From Histoplasma ohiense (lineage: Eukaryota; Ascomycota; Eurotiomycetes; Onygenales; Ajellomycetaceae), in assembly GCA_017607445.1 (NCBI GenBank), contig JAEVHH010000001.1, positions 7,378,001 to 7,442,000 of the forward strand: DNA of 64,000 nt. Direction: 5' to 3'. The notes under the pieces are model-generated. The model saw nothing but the letters and a program-made list of their open reading frames with translations. It did no database searches and was not told where the DNA came from. The stretch's first letter is position 1. The number at the start of each line of letters is the position of its first letter. Of the stretch, positions 35,127 to 46,911 are shown one piece after another. A program made the position numbers and the translations under genes.

Positions 35127-36294
35127 CCAAAAAAAGAAAATCTAACTGATCCCAGGTCATATCCCTTCAAACAATCTCCGGCACCGGTGCCGTCCATCTC
35201 GGCGGCCTCTTCCTGTCCAAATTCCACCCCTCCCAGCCGAAACCAACAATCTACCTCTCCTCCCCCACCTGGGCCAACCACACACAGATCTTCTCCAACG
35301 TCCACCTCCGCACTGCCACCTACCCCTACTTCTCTCCGGCCACCAGAGGCCTCGACATCACCGGCATGCTCGATGCCCTCCGCGCCGCCCCGCGGGGCTC
35401 CATCATCCTCCTCCACGCCTGCGCCCACAACCCCACCGGTGTCGACCCAACCCAGGACCAATGGAAGCAGATCGCCGCCACCATGCGCGAGGCAGGGCAC
35501 TTCCCCTTCTTCGACTGTGCGTACCAGGGCTTCGCCTCCGGTGACCTCGCCCGCGATGCCTGGGCGATCAGCTACTTCGTCTCGCAGGGCTTCGAGCTGT
35601 GCATCGCGCAGTCCTTCGCAAAGAACTTCGGCCTGTACGGCGAGCGCGCGGGCGCGTTCCACTTCGTCGCCGCGCCGGGCCCACAGGCACCCGCGGCGGC
35701 TGCGCACGTGGCGTCGCAGCTGGCCATCCTGCAGCGGTCCGAGATCTCGAACCCGCCCGCGTACGGCGCGCGCATCGCGGCGCGGGTCCTCAACGACCCC
35801 GCGCTGTTTGCGGAGTGGGAGGCCGATCTGCGCGCGATGAGCGGCCGGATCGTGGAGATGCGGCGCGGCTTGCGCGAGAGGTTGGAGCGGCGCGGCACGC
35901 CGGGCAGCTGGGACCACATCACGAGCCAGATTGGCATGTTTAGTTTTACGGGCCTGAGTGAGGCGCAGGTGCAGCGGCTCAGGGAGAAGTGGCATGTTTA
36001 TATGGTGGGTCTTCTTCTTCTTCTTCTTCTTCTTCTTCTTCTTCTTCTTCTTCTTTTGCTCCCCCGCCTTCGTTTCCTCGTTCATTCCCCCTTTTTTCTT
36101 CCCTTGACTTTGCCTGGGTCCTTTTGGTATGCACGTCTCATACACACAAAACATACATACATATCCCTTTGCTAACGTGGAGAAAACTGGCGTTGCAGAC
36201 GAAGAACGGCCGTATCTCCATGGCGGGGCTGAACAGCAACAATATCGATTACTTCGCAGAGGCGGTCGATAGTGTCGTGCGGGAGGTGTCGTAA
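34535..36294 (+). CDS. Aspartate aminotransferase (PLP fold type I)
   Basis: Exons 34535-34717, 34898-35029, 35156-36004 and 36199-36294 join in phase to 419 residues, the usual length of cytosolic AATs. Motifs in order: DPLFGLMRAYKQD, KVDLGIGAYRDN, LPIAGLPEF, ISGTGAVHLGGLFLSKF, HACAHNPTGVDPT, DCAYQGFASGD, the PLP-Schiff-base segment AQSFAKNFGLYGERAGAF, and ITSQIGMFSFTGLS to GRISMAGLN. It interconverts aspartate plus 2-oxoglutarate and oxaloacetate plus glutamate. An in-frame ATG at 34349 would add 62 Ser/Pro/His-rich residues ending ARSRLSNISRHIA, possibly an organelle-targeted isoform. Intron 2 holds a 31-base T run and intron 3 a (CTT)n tract. The C-terminus (REVS) lacks a PTS1. Confidence 0.95.
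35096..35126 (+). repeat. Poly(T) tract, 31 bp, inside an intron
   Basis: Uninterrupted T run in intron 2 of the aspartate aminotransferase gene, about 30 bases before the acceptor. Confidence 0.95.
36008..36056 (+). repeat. (CTT)n microsatellite inside an intron
   Basis: About 15 TTC/CTT units directly after the donor of intron 3 of the aspartate aminotransferase gene. Confidence 0.95.
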
Positions 36295-37097
36295 CTAACT
36301 AGTTGATGGGATGACAAGGATAGGGGGTAGCTTAGTTAGTTAAGGGGGCGAAGAAGGGGTTGAAACGTTGGAAAGAAGGGCAAAATAAAAACTCAACATA
36401 ATCAAAAAAATCCGACAGTTTCTAAATATCAAAAAGCAAAACAAAAATAAAAATAAAAATAAAAAAAATAAAAATAAAAATAAGAACCGGAAAGAATTTA
36501 TTAGTATTTAGTTGATCGGTTCCGGTTCCAATAAATAACCTCTAAACAGGGGAGGGAGGAATAGAAATTGAAGAACAAAAAGCGGACATGAAATGATTTT
36601 GAGGTTTTTTGATAAAGGAAAAAAAGAAAGGACGGTCTCTTAATTACTGATTACTGTTGGTGGTATTCAGTCAAACATATATATTTTATAATATATAATT
36701 TAATATCTCTGCTCTGCTCCTCTGTTTTACTGAGTGAAGACAGCTTCCTTGCTGCTTTCTTTACATGTTGATATGATAGTTATAGTTATGATTAGATTGG
36801 GGCGGAATACTAGCAAGCAAGCAAGAAGAGCTGCAGATGGAAGTAAGTATACATACATATCTCTGGATAGAAATACACGCAGAAGCCAGGTCAGATGAAG
36901 ACTAGCGATGAGAAAATAAACAAGAAATAAGAAAAGAAACACGAACCCGTCACAGGGATTAAAAAAAAAAAAAAAAGAAAAAATGTACGGCAATGCAACA
37001 TAAACGCCGGGTATGTGCCGTCGCAGCTCTATATGTATACTACTAGTACACACGCATATGGTCTGTATCTTAAGAAATTTCCCACTTTTTTTCACAC
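36295..37097. other. Intergenic, no gene seen
   Basis: Convergent 3' ends of the aminotransferase and the acyltransferase. Holds AAAAT-type repeats at 36440-36482, AT-rich tracts and an A run at 36961-36976. Confidence 0.6.
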
Positions 37098-37914
37098 TTA
37101 CGAGGAAAGGCTCCCGCTCGGCCCAGCATTAGAAACTAAGTCCCTCCCTCCTAACTCCTTCTCTTTCTCCTTCTCTCTCGCCATGGTGCCATTGACACCG
37201 CCGCCTCCATTTCCATTCCCACTGCTATTGCCGCCACTCGGACCCCCAATCCCTGTCGCCATCTCCCTCTCCAACTCTACCTCCTCCGCAAACATCCGCT
37301 CCCTCATCCACCCCACAATCCGCGCACACAGCGGATCCACCCTCTCCATCCACGCCCACGCCGCAGCATACAACACCGCATAGAACACCGGCACCGCAAC
37401 CACAAACGTCGCCGTGCCCCCCCTCCTCAGCTGCGCGGGGCTCCCATCCTGATTCTTCCGCCCCCACTCCTCCGCCGACGCCGCCGACGCCCCGTACACC
37501 ATCCACACCAGCAACGAGCGCAGCAGCGTGTTGTGCAGTAGGTAGACGGGGAACGAGCAGCGGCCGAGGAAGTTGAAGAGCGGGTGCGTGAGCAGCCGCC
37601 GCGCGTTGCGCGAGAAGAAGACCCCCGTCATCAGCACCGTGCAGCCGACGTTGACCCAGTAGCGGCCGATGAAGCGCTCGGCGTGGACGGGCGTGATGCT
37701 GAGCATGAGCCGGCGCATCGCGAACGACCAGCCGGTCCACTGGTGGTTGTCCTGCGGGAAGGAGCAGATGAGCAGGCCGACGAGGATGAGGAGGGCCGGG
37801 AGCGGTTTGGGGAGGGTGGAGGTTGCGCGCGAGCCGTAGGTGGCTTGGAGGTGGGCGAGGAGGAGGCCGGAGTTGATGTTTATGCCGACGATGTCTTGGG
37901 GCGGGGTGGGTTAG

Positions 37915-37945
<31 letters not shown>

Positions 37946-38781
37946 GGGGGGGTATATATATATATATATATATATATTTGGCGCGCATATGGAGGCAATA
38001 TAACTTACAGTCGCTTGTGCACCATGAGAAGATGTACAGGAACACGATGATGGTGATTCTCCACCGCGCCCTAACCAGCGCCGTCGCCAACAGCGTCAGG
38101 TAGATCCTCATCGACCCGCTTAGGAAGAAAACAATAGTCCAATGGACGGGATCGTAGGTGCCGTCCCCATTGTTCCAAAAGAACGTCCAGTTCCTCAGCA
38201 GCGCCTTGACCGCCAGCCAAAACGTCGGCCCTGGGGTTTTGGCCACCATCCGGATCCACGGCGCATCGGCCCTGCGCGCAATATTGAAACCGCCCAACTG
38301 GCAAACGGTCCATGCCACGGTTGCTCCGATGTTTGTCGGGAAAAACAACCTGCCCGAGCGGGTGAAGGTCGACTTGGCCAGGTTCGTCAGGGCCAGCTCG
38401 GTGTTTCCGGCCTGCATATTCTTGATGGGGTTGATGGAGTTGACGAAGCCGGTGACGAGGAAAAAGATGCAGACCGCTGCCCGGCCGCCGACACAGAGGC
38501 GGATGATGGGGAGTTGGAAGAGCAAGGGCCGGCCTTCCTGGGAGGTGGAGGGGGAGTGGAGATATGGGGCGAATGCGGTCAGGATGTGGCCGGTTACCAC
38601 GATGAAGGAGGCGATTCCGCGCAGGCCCTGGGAAATGTTAATTTGGGGACGGGAGGGGCTTGGGGGTGTATTGAGATATAGATATATCTGTAGATATATA
38701 TATATTTCACAGCTATATGAAAGATCTCGTAGGAAAACGTACATCGATCCAGTTATCGTCGCGCCTTTTCGGAGGAGCCAT
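37098..38781 (-). CDS. Acyltransferase-3 family multi-pass membrane enzyme
   Basis: Exons 38781-38743 (13 codons, MAPPKRRDDNWID), 38627-38009 and 37894-37098 join in phase to 484 residues. The conserved first helix reads GLRGIASFIVVTGHILTAF, with the His that family members use for acyl transfer; later helices include RAAVCIFFLVTGF, a Gly-Arg-Leu-Phe-Phe-Pro segment, RWRITIIVFLYIFSW and, near the end, GRCSFPVYLLHNTLLRSLLVW. The family (PF01757, OafA-like) O-acylates sugars or lipids at membranes. Some fungal members act in secondary metabolism, but no cluster partners are next to this one. Intron 2 contains a 29-base homopolymer and a TA run. The tail is Gly/Asn-rich then Glu/Lys-rich. Confidence 0.9.
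37917..37945 (+). repeat. Poly(T) tract, 29 bp, inside an intron
   Basis: T run on the plus strand in intron 2 of the acyltransferase gene, followed at 37953-37976 by a (TA)n run. Confidence 0.95.
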
Positions 38782-40566
38782 GGCTGCCGCCGCCGGGGAA
38801 CCGGTGGACACGGATGCCTCTGCCCTTTCTGATGTCGAGAGAAGTAAATTCGAAGCGATTTGAGTTGCATGAGAAAAGGACAGAGACGAATATGGATACC
38901 AAGATATGGCTTCTTGGGGGAATTACACGCAGCAGCCAACCACTGCAGGCCGTTTTTGCCCCCTTTCGTACATGGAACGAATGGTATCAACTCGATATAT
39001 ATATATATATATATATATACTATTCGGGATATAGGGAGAAACGAAGAAAGGCCAGAGGAGTTCAGAGTATCCCCTCGATGCTAAGGAGGGAGAAAGCTGA
39101 GCCCGAAAACCTGGGCTTTTTGCAAATACCAAAGGCCGGATTTCGAGAGGGAGAGCCGATGAGCGAACGACAAAAGCGAAGGTGGAGAGACAGAAAAAAG
39201 CAACGAATTGGATACTTTTTGGTTCTTCACGAGGCGTTACCCGCCGCCATGGCTTCTTGGAAAATTCTCGTTCTGAACAGGAAACTCCAGGGAACAACAC
39301 CGCAGAGGACAGGGTTGTCTCAATCTCCAAAACTAATAACAAGCCAGAGAAGACAAAATTGAAGGAGGGAGGGCAAGGAGGCCACTCCTATAAGAAAAGT
39401 GGAGAGGACGGCATGGATGAAGCGCGAAGCATTTCGCCAGAACTCCGAACTCCTCCCACCAAGGCTGCTTCGTATCCACACCAAGCCAAGAATCAAGAAA
39501 GGGGGCAGGGAATTGACTTGACAAGGTTTTCCACCGCCAAGTCGCCCGGCCGCGAAGGGCTCTTTTTAACTGGGCGGAGGCGGCACGGAGGCGTGCCAGA
39601 ACATGCAGCGGACCAAGTGGATGCTAGCTGGTTGGCTGCATTCAGGAACAGATCGGGTCATAAGGGCACCGGTCTGCTTGGCGGGCAGTTTGTGCGACGC
39701 TACGATCGAGCCTCTGGCTTGATGGTATTCTTCGTGATACATATCTGGCATTGAGAGATGGCTGGCAGTGGCGGAGGGAGGGGAGAGAGGCTCTCATGGG
39801 GGTTTTATACGGAGTAGAAGGGTAATTCATCGTCTCAGCTGTGAGATATTTCTTCTGTTGAGGCGTTGGGTGGGGGGTCGTGGGGAGGATCATACATTCC
39901 ATGGGCGGATGGGGAAGATGCGGAAGAAAGAGGAAATGATATTCAGGAACAGGGTTGAACAAGTTAAGAGGGCAGACAGAATGGAGACTTAAGAAGAAGC
40001 ATGTTTGCTGGCCGTTGGTGAAGATTTAATTCAAGTTGCGGTTGTGGTTGGATGGGCGGGTTAGGGTTAGGGTTAGTCCTTGTGGTTGGTTTCTTTCATA
40101 AATACTAGGTACGGTGTACGGTGTACTAGTTCTACATTTACTATCTGTTATTGTAGCGACGCCGGATTGTCAAAGAAGCAGGTCTCGGGTCTTTTATGTC
40201 TATCCTATTATGTTAAATACGTTACTGAGGGAATATGGCTGAGGATGTTCTTGGAAGATCCTTAAAACAGGTCCATCTTTTTCCCTTCCCCTTGCATTTC
40301 TTTGGAAAGGAAGAAATCGCCCAGAGAAGAGCTGCGATACGCAGAAATTCTACGAATATACCATATATAGGGAGTAGCTGTAATGAAGCTTCGCAAAAGA
40401 GCTGCTGGACCGTATATCCGTTAGATATTTGATAGAATATAATACCAGCAAAAAGGCGGGCCATTATCAAACCACTCCTACCAACCTGACCGGCGAGACA
40501 ATGTCCAGGGACGTATCAATCCCTCCACTCCGCCGTGGTACATCGTGCGCAGTCCATGGACCCAAA
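38782..40566. other. Intergenic, no gene seen
   Basis: Promoter side of the acyltransferase. Contains a TA run at 38996-39018, TACGGAGTA at 39808-39816 and a telomere-like run at 40058-40076. Several open frames on both strands reach 100-190 codons but none has recognisable content or splice support. Confidence 0.5.
40058..40076 (+). repeat. Interstitial telomere-like repeat, (GGGTTA)3
   Basis: Three perfect GGGTTA units plus one base, in intergenic DNA between the acyltransferase and UFE1 genes. Confidence 0.8.
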
Positions 40567-42026
40567 TCAAAATATCGCATCCCAAATAATCAACCACGTA
40601 CACAGCCCAACGGTCCCCCAGAAAACTGCTTGGGCGGTACTCCGCCGCTCGGTAGCCCGCTTGAGATCTTTATTGGCTTGCCCTACATTGGCCTCCGTAT
40701 TGGCTGCGTCCGAGACAAGCTGGTTGATGAAATCCTCCTGCGTGGACAAATGCATGACCAGCGTCTGCTGCAGGGAGGAAATCTCCAGAAGTGATTTCTC
40801 GGCAGTCCTATGGTTGATTGCTTTTTCATTAGAGTGGGCCGCCAACATAGGATTCTTCAAGGCTTGTTGAAGACATGACAATCTCGAAGGGGCGGCACCA
40901 ATGGGATAATATAAATAAACCAGTGGAAACGAGTGGAAAGAATCGCATACTTTACTTTACCCAGAGTATCTTCATAGTGCTTCAGCAGTCCGTCGTTCTC
41001 CTGCGCGAATAGCTGCAGCTGCTCCGGTGACAGCTTTGATTCAATCTCAGCCTTCTCTTTCTCGTCAATCACATCTGGCAGGATATCAGAAGCAGTCGGA
41101 CGATCCCGCATCGACAAACCTCCTCCGTCACTGCCTGGCCCGAAACCACCTGCACCAACCCCGGGGACACTACTCATCTTATGCAAGACGCTCTTCTCCT
41201 TCTCCTTAATCCGCTCAATCCTCTTTTCCACCATTCCCCTCTGCACCTCTGCGACGCCCTCCAACCGCCCTCGCAACCACCACAGCACATTCTCCCGTAT
41301 CGTTTTCAACGTCCTCTCCGTCTCCTCCAGTCGTCTCTGCTCTGCCGAGCCCGTGCCACTGGTCTCTACCTGACCACCACCAGCAGCCCACTTCCACAGA
41401 GCGCTGTTCTTAAAATCGAGCCCAAATTTCTTGCGCAGGAGTGTCGACTGCATTTCTTGGCGCAGGGTTTCGGCTGAGGCGAGGTTGGCGATTGAGCTGG
41501 AGAGGTCGCGGAGGACGAGGGCTGTAGAGGAGTCGATTGTGTCGCGGTCTGTGTCGGTTAGATGTTGTTTTTGGGCTGGTGGTGGTTGGGGGGCTGTGGA
41601 TGTTGATGATGATGGGTGGTGATGCGAGCGGCCATTGTGGGGGAACGGGGCTCGCGGTGTGGTAGTGGAGAGATACGACTGTCGGATAGATTTTAGGTAG
41701 GTGAGGAGGGAGGCTATATGGGAGTTCTGTCCATCATATCTTCTATGTCAGTTTCAAGGAGCTCACAGTTGGACATACAGATAGATAGATATGTATAGAT
41801 ATGGCGGAGACATGTAGCATTCCTCTCGCCCTTCCTCCCCATTCTCTTATCGTTTCATAGTTATCTTCGTTTTACATACTATTCTATACGCCTCCTTCAA
41901 AAACTCATCCACCGTCTCTGTTGAAGGCCGCTGTGCTTCCCCAGTCCCAGCGAGGGATCTGGATCGAATCGCCGTGGTGCCATGGGTCTTGAGGAGCTCG
42001 TTGACGAGGGGCGTGATGTCCGTCAT
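40567..42026 (-). CDS. UFE1: ER t-SNARE Ufe1 / syntaxin-18
   Basis: Exons 42026-41880, 41726-40951 and 40807-40567 join in phase to 387 residues. The N-terminus (MTDITPLVNELLKTHGTT ... EEFLKEAYRI-like VDEFLKEAYRI, NSHIASLLTYLKSIRQSYL) matches the syntaxin-18 N-terminal domain. A Pro/Ser-rich linker and a central helical region follow. The C-terminal SNARE motif (SLQQTLVMHLSTQEDFINQL, VGQANKDLKRATERRSTAQ) leads into a single tail anchor (VFWGTVGLCTWLIIWDAIF). Ufe1 receives retrograde Golgi-to-ER vesicles with Sec20 and Use1. The last intron join (LGKVK-TAEKSLLEI) is chosen by phase and family pattern; reading through the intron would add about 15 residues. Confidence 0.9.
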
Positions 42027-42934
42027 CACGATCGTTGCCGTGGCATTGGTTATGTCCGGTATCTGGATATTTGAATAAGAAGGGGTATCTATATGTGGAA
42101 AGCTACCTACAGCCACTTACTTACCTACGATTTGTCCTTGTCCAGTTGTTGATGTTTCTTGCGCTTGTGGCTACTGTGGCCTCGCGGAGAACAGGCTTAG
42201 TCATAGCCCTATCTCGTGGTTTTACGTTTTGGCGAAGAAACCAAGAGGAGTTGCTATATAAACTACTGACTGTTATGTAAAACTAAAAGGGTATGAATTT
42301 TTTATGTCACAAAGCTCATTGACTATAAGAAAAGGACGGTGAGCACCAGATAGACGAGTATGAGGAAAAATTTGTTGGAATACTGCTTACGTACCGGTGG
42401 TACTTCCTGGGAGAGCAGACGGGGCCTCGGAGAGAAGGAGGGCCGAATATTAAGAAAGAGTCCATTAAAAGATAAAAAGCAAAAGAGAGAAGGGGAAAAT
42501 TAAAAATGAGATAGGAGATTGAACCGGGGAAACGATTCATGTTTATATTTCTGTATAGTATGTACCAAAATAAAAGGGAAAAATTCTAGTTTGATAATCC
42601 CACTATGTCACACAACTTTGTCCTAGGCCAAGTTCACTTAATTAAGATATTCTTTTTTCCTCATAGGAAGTACTGCATGCTAGGGGCTAAGCCTAGAATT
42701 CACATATGGAACTAGAAGTCGGGAAGAAGAAAAAAAAAAAAAGAACGGCTAGCTATCCACAGTCAAAGATGGCAAATAGGGAAAAGGAGAGATATACATG
42801 CAGTATGTAGCTCGTGGACGCGTGGTAAATTATAGGTTTGGCATATAAATCATTCTCATAAATATGTGTCGAAATGGACGGGGAGATAAGGCCCAGGAGG
42901 AAGAACTGAATCTGATATCTATATATAAACCGTT
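42027..42934. other. Intergenic, no gene seen
   Basis: Upstream region of UFE1 and 3' side of noxR. AT-rich, with an A run at 42730-42743. No convincing frame. Confidence 0.6.
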
Positions 42935-44959
42935 TCACTCTTCTTGTACCCAAATCTGCAGAAGTAACGGAAAAGAATCAGCATGGACAGGGATACGTAA
43001 ATTTCCAACAAGAAGATAGATGTACACATAAGTAAACAGCACAAAAAAAAGAAAAAATTATATTAAAAAAAAAAAAACATACCTCGATCTTTCCCATATC
43101 AAGCCCATCTTTCCTCGCCTCCTGTTTTGCCGCTGTAAGCAGCATATCGAGATCATCCTGGTCACCCATCGTAACCATATCCCCATCATCCTGCATCTGC
43201 ATCCGCACCCGTTGTTTAAACCCAAACTTGTCCCGAATCTTAGCTTCAAATTCGTTATATCCAACCGACCCGCCAATCATGATAAATCGCACATCACTGC
43301 TCGCATGCACCTTGGCCCTGATCTTGCGCACATCTGCCCGCCGTGAGGGTTGCCGCCGGTGTGAACGTGGCGGAGGCGCAGCCATCATTTCGAATTCGCC
43401 TTCGTCTGCTGAATCGTCTTCGTACGTGTCACTTACGTAGTCGCCATCCTCCAAATATCGGGCTGGTTGCGCTTGTTGTCGTTGCCGCCTGACACTTGGC
43501 CCTCTGGTAGCTCCTGCCAATCGGCCGTTGCGAGGTTGAGAGTACATGTCGAAGACTTCATCAGCGTACCCATCTTCGTCCACAGGTGAAAAATTAGAGT
43601 CCTGCTGCATTCGTCTGGTTGTTTCTCGGTACAGCGGTCGGCCATTTTGGTCGCGGCTCCGCGCGTTGGAATATTGTCTGGTGGGAGGACCGCGCGGCTC
43701 TGACGCTGTGCGGACGGTTCCTATTCGCGGTTTATCTGCCTGTCTAGGAGCTCCCATCGCACTAGAGTCATTCATCGGCACAGCTGTTCGACCCAAGTCG
43801 AGCATCGGTGGCCGAGGGCCGCGTCCTGACAGACCAGAAGAATTGCTAGGAGAGCCACTGCCAGCAACGGAGGGTGGTTTCTCTGACTCGGGAGGCGGTG
43901 TAGGTGGGAACAAATTTCGGCTGAGGGGTGGTTCTGATTGCTGTCTCCCTCCACGGCTGGTCAGGCCCTTCTGTACTAGATTCGAAGCAGCGAATGAAAT
44001 TGATTCAGGAGGTCGGTCGTCCTTTGCTGTGTCGAGCACAGTTCTTTTGATCTCAGACCCTTGGAAGCCAGTGAAGGCATTCGCACGGTCAGAAGCAGCC
44101 ACTAGCCGTGCTTTCCCGAGGTATTCTTTAGTTTTTAAATTCTTGACCTTTGCTTCACTTGGTCGGTATACGACTCCAACTGGAATAGAGAATACGGTAT
44201 AACCCTAAGCAAGTCATGTTAGTCAAGGCATCCAGGGTATGAATGCTCAAAGCTTGCGGGTCTGGGCGAGCTACCTCTGCGTTCTCCTTGATAGCTTCGT
44301 CAATGACTTCGTGGTCCGGTTTAACCTTTTCTTTTGAAGCATATTGAAGGTCCTGCATGCCAGCCTCTGTTTGCTGGAGATAGATGTAACATAGCCCTCG
44401 ATTAAAAAGAACTTCACAGGAGTACAATTGAAATTTCAGTCCCAGCTGCTCATAATCAATTGACGTATTTCCTCTCAGGTAGAGTAGGGTATCGTTGAAA
44501 TTGGCGAGGGCTTCTTCGAAATCGCCCACGAGGAAGTTGGAGACACCTTGTTGGAAATAAGCAACGGCAAAATACTGGTCGAGTGCAACAGCCCGTTGAT
44601 AGCATTCCACCTAGAAGCGTCCAATTGATTAATACCTCTATTATTATAGCCTTCCTCCAAAAAAATCTTGGATTTAATGTTTTTCCATCTTTAACGTACC
44701 GCTCTAAAATGTTCTCCTAGAGTTGCGTAGATGACACCACAGTTGAAGAGGATTTTGGATGTATCGGCGATATTATTGAAGACTTTTAGAGCCTCTTCAA
44801 ACTCATTATTGTCGTAGTTCGCGAGAGCTTGAACCCAGGTTTCTATCTCCTATATAACAAGATATAGTAAGTCATCAGAAGGAAACCAAAAAATATAAAA
44901 TATACCGAAAAGCATAGGATGCGTCTTGTTTGCGATTTCCTTACCTGTTTTAACGACAT
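42935..44959 (-). CDS. noxR: NADPH oxidase regulator NoxR (p67phox-like)
   Basis: Five exons join in phase to 547 residues: 44959-44945 (five codons, MSLKQ), 44849-44700, 44610-44275, 44204-43083 and 42955-42935 (IWVQEE). The first 200 residues are p67phox-type TPRs (WVQALANYDNNEFEEALKVF; KILFNCGVIYATLGEHFRAV; AYFQQGVSNFLVGDFEEALA; LFNRGLCYIYLQQTEAGMQD). GYTVFSIPVGVVYRPSEAK resembles the activation domain. A disordered Pro/Ser/Arg-rich linker leads to the C-terminal PB1 domain (KIRAKVHASSDVRFIMI; DEDD-like TMGDQDDLDML). NoxR activates NoxA/NoxB with Rac to make superoxide for differentiation and hyphal fusion. The SH3 domain of animal p67phox is absent, as in other fungi. Confidence 0.94.
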
Positions 44960-46911
44960 TTGGGCAACTTGTGGTGTTCCCCGCAGCACGGATCCAAGGG
45001 CGGCTATCCAGTCCTGGGGCGCTGATGATTAAAGGGTTGAAACTAAATGCCAGTTCGGTGGAATAATATACAACTTGTGAAAAGGTAACTTTTGCTAGAT
45101 GACTGATATGTTTCGATGTTATTTAGAAAGAGAAATGAAAGGTGGAGCAGTTGAGCGTGTTATTTCTCTCGCGATGGCTAAACCAGCCACTTTCTTCTCA
45201 ATCCGCGTAGGAGGCCTATCTGGGCGTGTGATGGGTGTGATTAGCGGAATGGCTTGCAGCTGATCCTCTCTTTTTGGGGCCCCAGCCTGCCAGATTCACC
45301 ACGTAGCCGCCGAGAAATACCTTGCGAGATGAATATTCGGATGAGGTATGACAGGGACCTTGGTTCGCTTGCTCAAGATCTTAAGGCTGGGCGAGCTAAG
45401 TTCCCAGGCTTATACGGCCATTATTCTTCCTCCCGTCAGCCGGTTAGTATGTGATGTTCCCTGAAAATGAAGAGCGAGTGACAAATCGAAAATTTAAAGA
45501 TTCCTAGAAAAGGATCTCGATATTTGCGCTTTAGAAAATGATTATATAACTGTTCATCGGCACGCGAAGACTCAAAAATATGGGCAACGATCCAAAGAAA
45601 GATAAACTGCGAGAGAATCCGTGAGAGGGCCAGCCTGCTGTCGATAGTCTCCTCGGTTCCAGTCTTCTTGCTGGGTAAAAATAAACCACCAGGATTAACG
45701 TCCACGAATGAATGGAATGGAATGGAAGGATTCGAATTGCCGCCGGCGAAGTAGTGTAGATGCATCCGAGTACAAGGTTCAAGACCAAAAGAGAAGAAAA
45801 AGTGCCGGACATGCTATGTAATGTACTGTGCATAATCCTCCCAAGTGACGGGGTCCGTGATACTGGTCTCGACCTGGACAGGGGAAAGCGGGGCGAGCCG
45901 CCTCAACCTGTCCATTGTCACAGGTGGCTCAAAGGGACATGTGTCGCCCGAAGTTCAGGGTGGTGCGTCAAGCCAGGATCCGCCGTGGACACGAAACACG
46001 GGTTGTGAGATGTGACTTGTTGGAGGAATAAGGAATTGAGGGCAAATCGATCCTGGGCTCGTCAAAGCAAGCCTTGGCTGAGGGCGACAGGGTGCGCATT
46101 GTTCTCCATAGGATCGATCCCATTATTGATACCACCTGCTCTTCGACACCGCAGCCGAAGGACGAGATAGCATGGCATCGTTGGCATGGCATCTGTCGCT
46201 GCTGGTTGGCCGTTAGGATGCGGTGCCCAGCCTGCGCGAACGGGGTTGGCGGCGACGGGGGAACATTTAGGGGCGCTTAACCAGCCAACCCTACAGGCTG
46301 CGGGGCCAACTCGAGTGCAGGCTTCAATATGGAGCATCCTCGATGGTCTTGAAATGCCGGGCGAAAAGTCGGTAAAAAAATTTATTCCTTTCCTCCGAAC
46401 TCACAGGTATCATAACCTTGATGAGAAATGAATGTTTCTCTGCTGTTCGATCCTACTGACAAATGGCATCAAAACATCGACTCTCATGAAAACGCAGTCT
46501 CATGACGATGGATCGGTTTCCGGCAACTTAGGTTTGAAGCGCGTGTCAGGGTTCAAACACTAGCATATACAGACGCATGAAGGGCAAGTCCTGGCTAGAA
46601 GCTACATAATGAGTCTACCAAGGGATGGCATCAAAGCCAATGTTTTTGCAAGTAACATGTCTGTTTCCTATTTACATCTGGTATCACATCTGGGAAATGC
46701 ATTCTCGGCCATTTCACAATCGTTAAGTTTAGCCTTATCTTGACCTTCCATGGCTGTCAGTAATTTCCCTCATCCCTATTCACAGAGCCTTTCTGCCCAG
46801 ACACTCAAAAGAGGTGTATGGATTCGGGAATACCGCTTCAAGGGGACAGGAAGCCAGACCGTTCTGAAACCTTACGGCCAACGTAAACACAGGAACATCC
46901 ACAATTTTTCT
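44960..46911. other. Intergenic, no supported gene
   Basis: About 1.95 kb between noxR and CCS1. A 109-codon minus-strand frame with a true ATG (45765-45436) encodes HYFAGGNSNPSIPFHSFVDV and ends in a hydrophobic stretch, but has no recognisable domain and is listed here only as a possibility. Confidence 0.45.

Noticed and set aside
35187..35840. 217-codon Ser/Pro/Arg-rich plus-strand frame
   Set aside because: Out-of-frame shadow of aminotransferase exon 3; composition is that of a frame-shifted GC-rich gene.
35006..36154. 382-codon open frame on the minus strand
   Set aside because: It is antisense to the aspartate aminotransferase exons, driven by their GC-rich codon bias, and contains a poly-Lys run made from the intron T tract.
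45436..45765. 109-codon frame between noxR and CCS1
   Set aside because: True ATG but no recognisable domain, splice support or clear coding texture; mentioned only in the intergenic entry.
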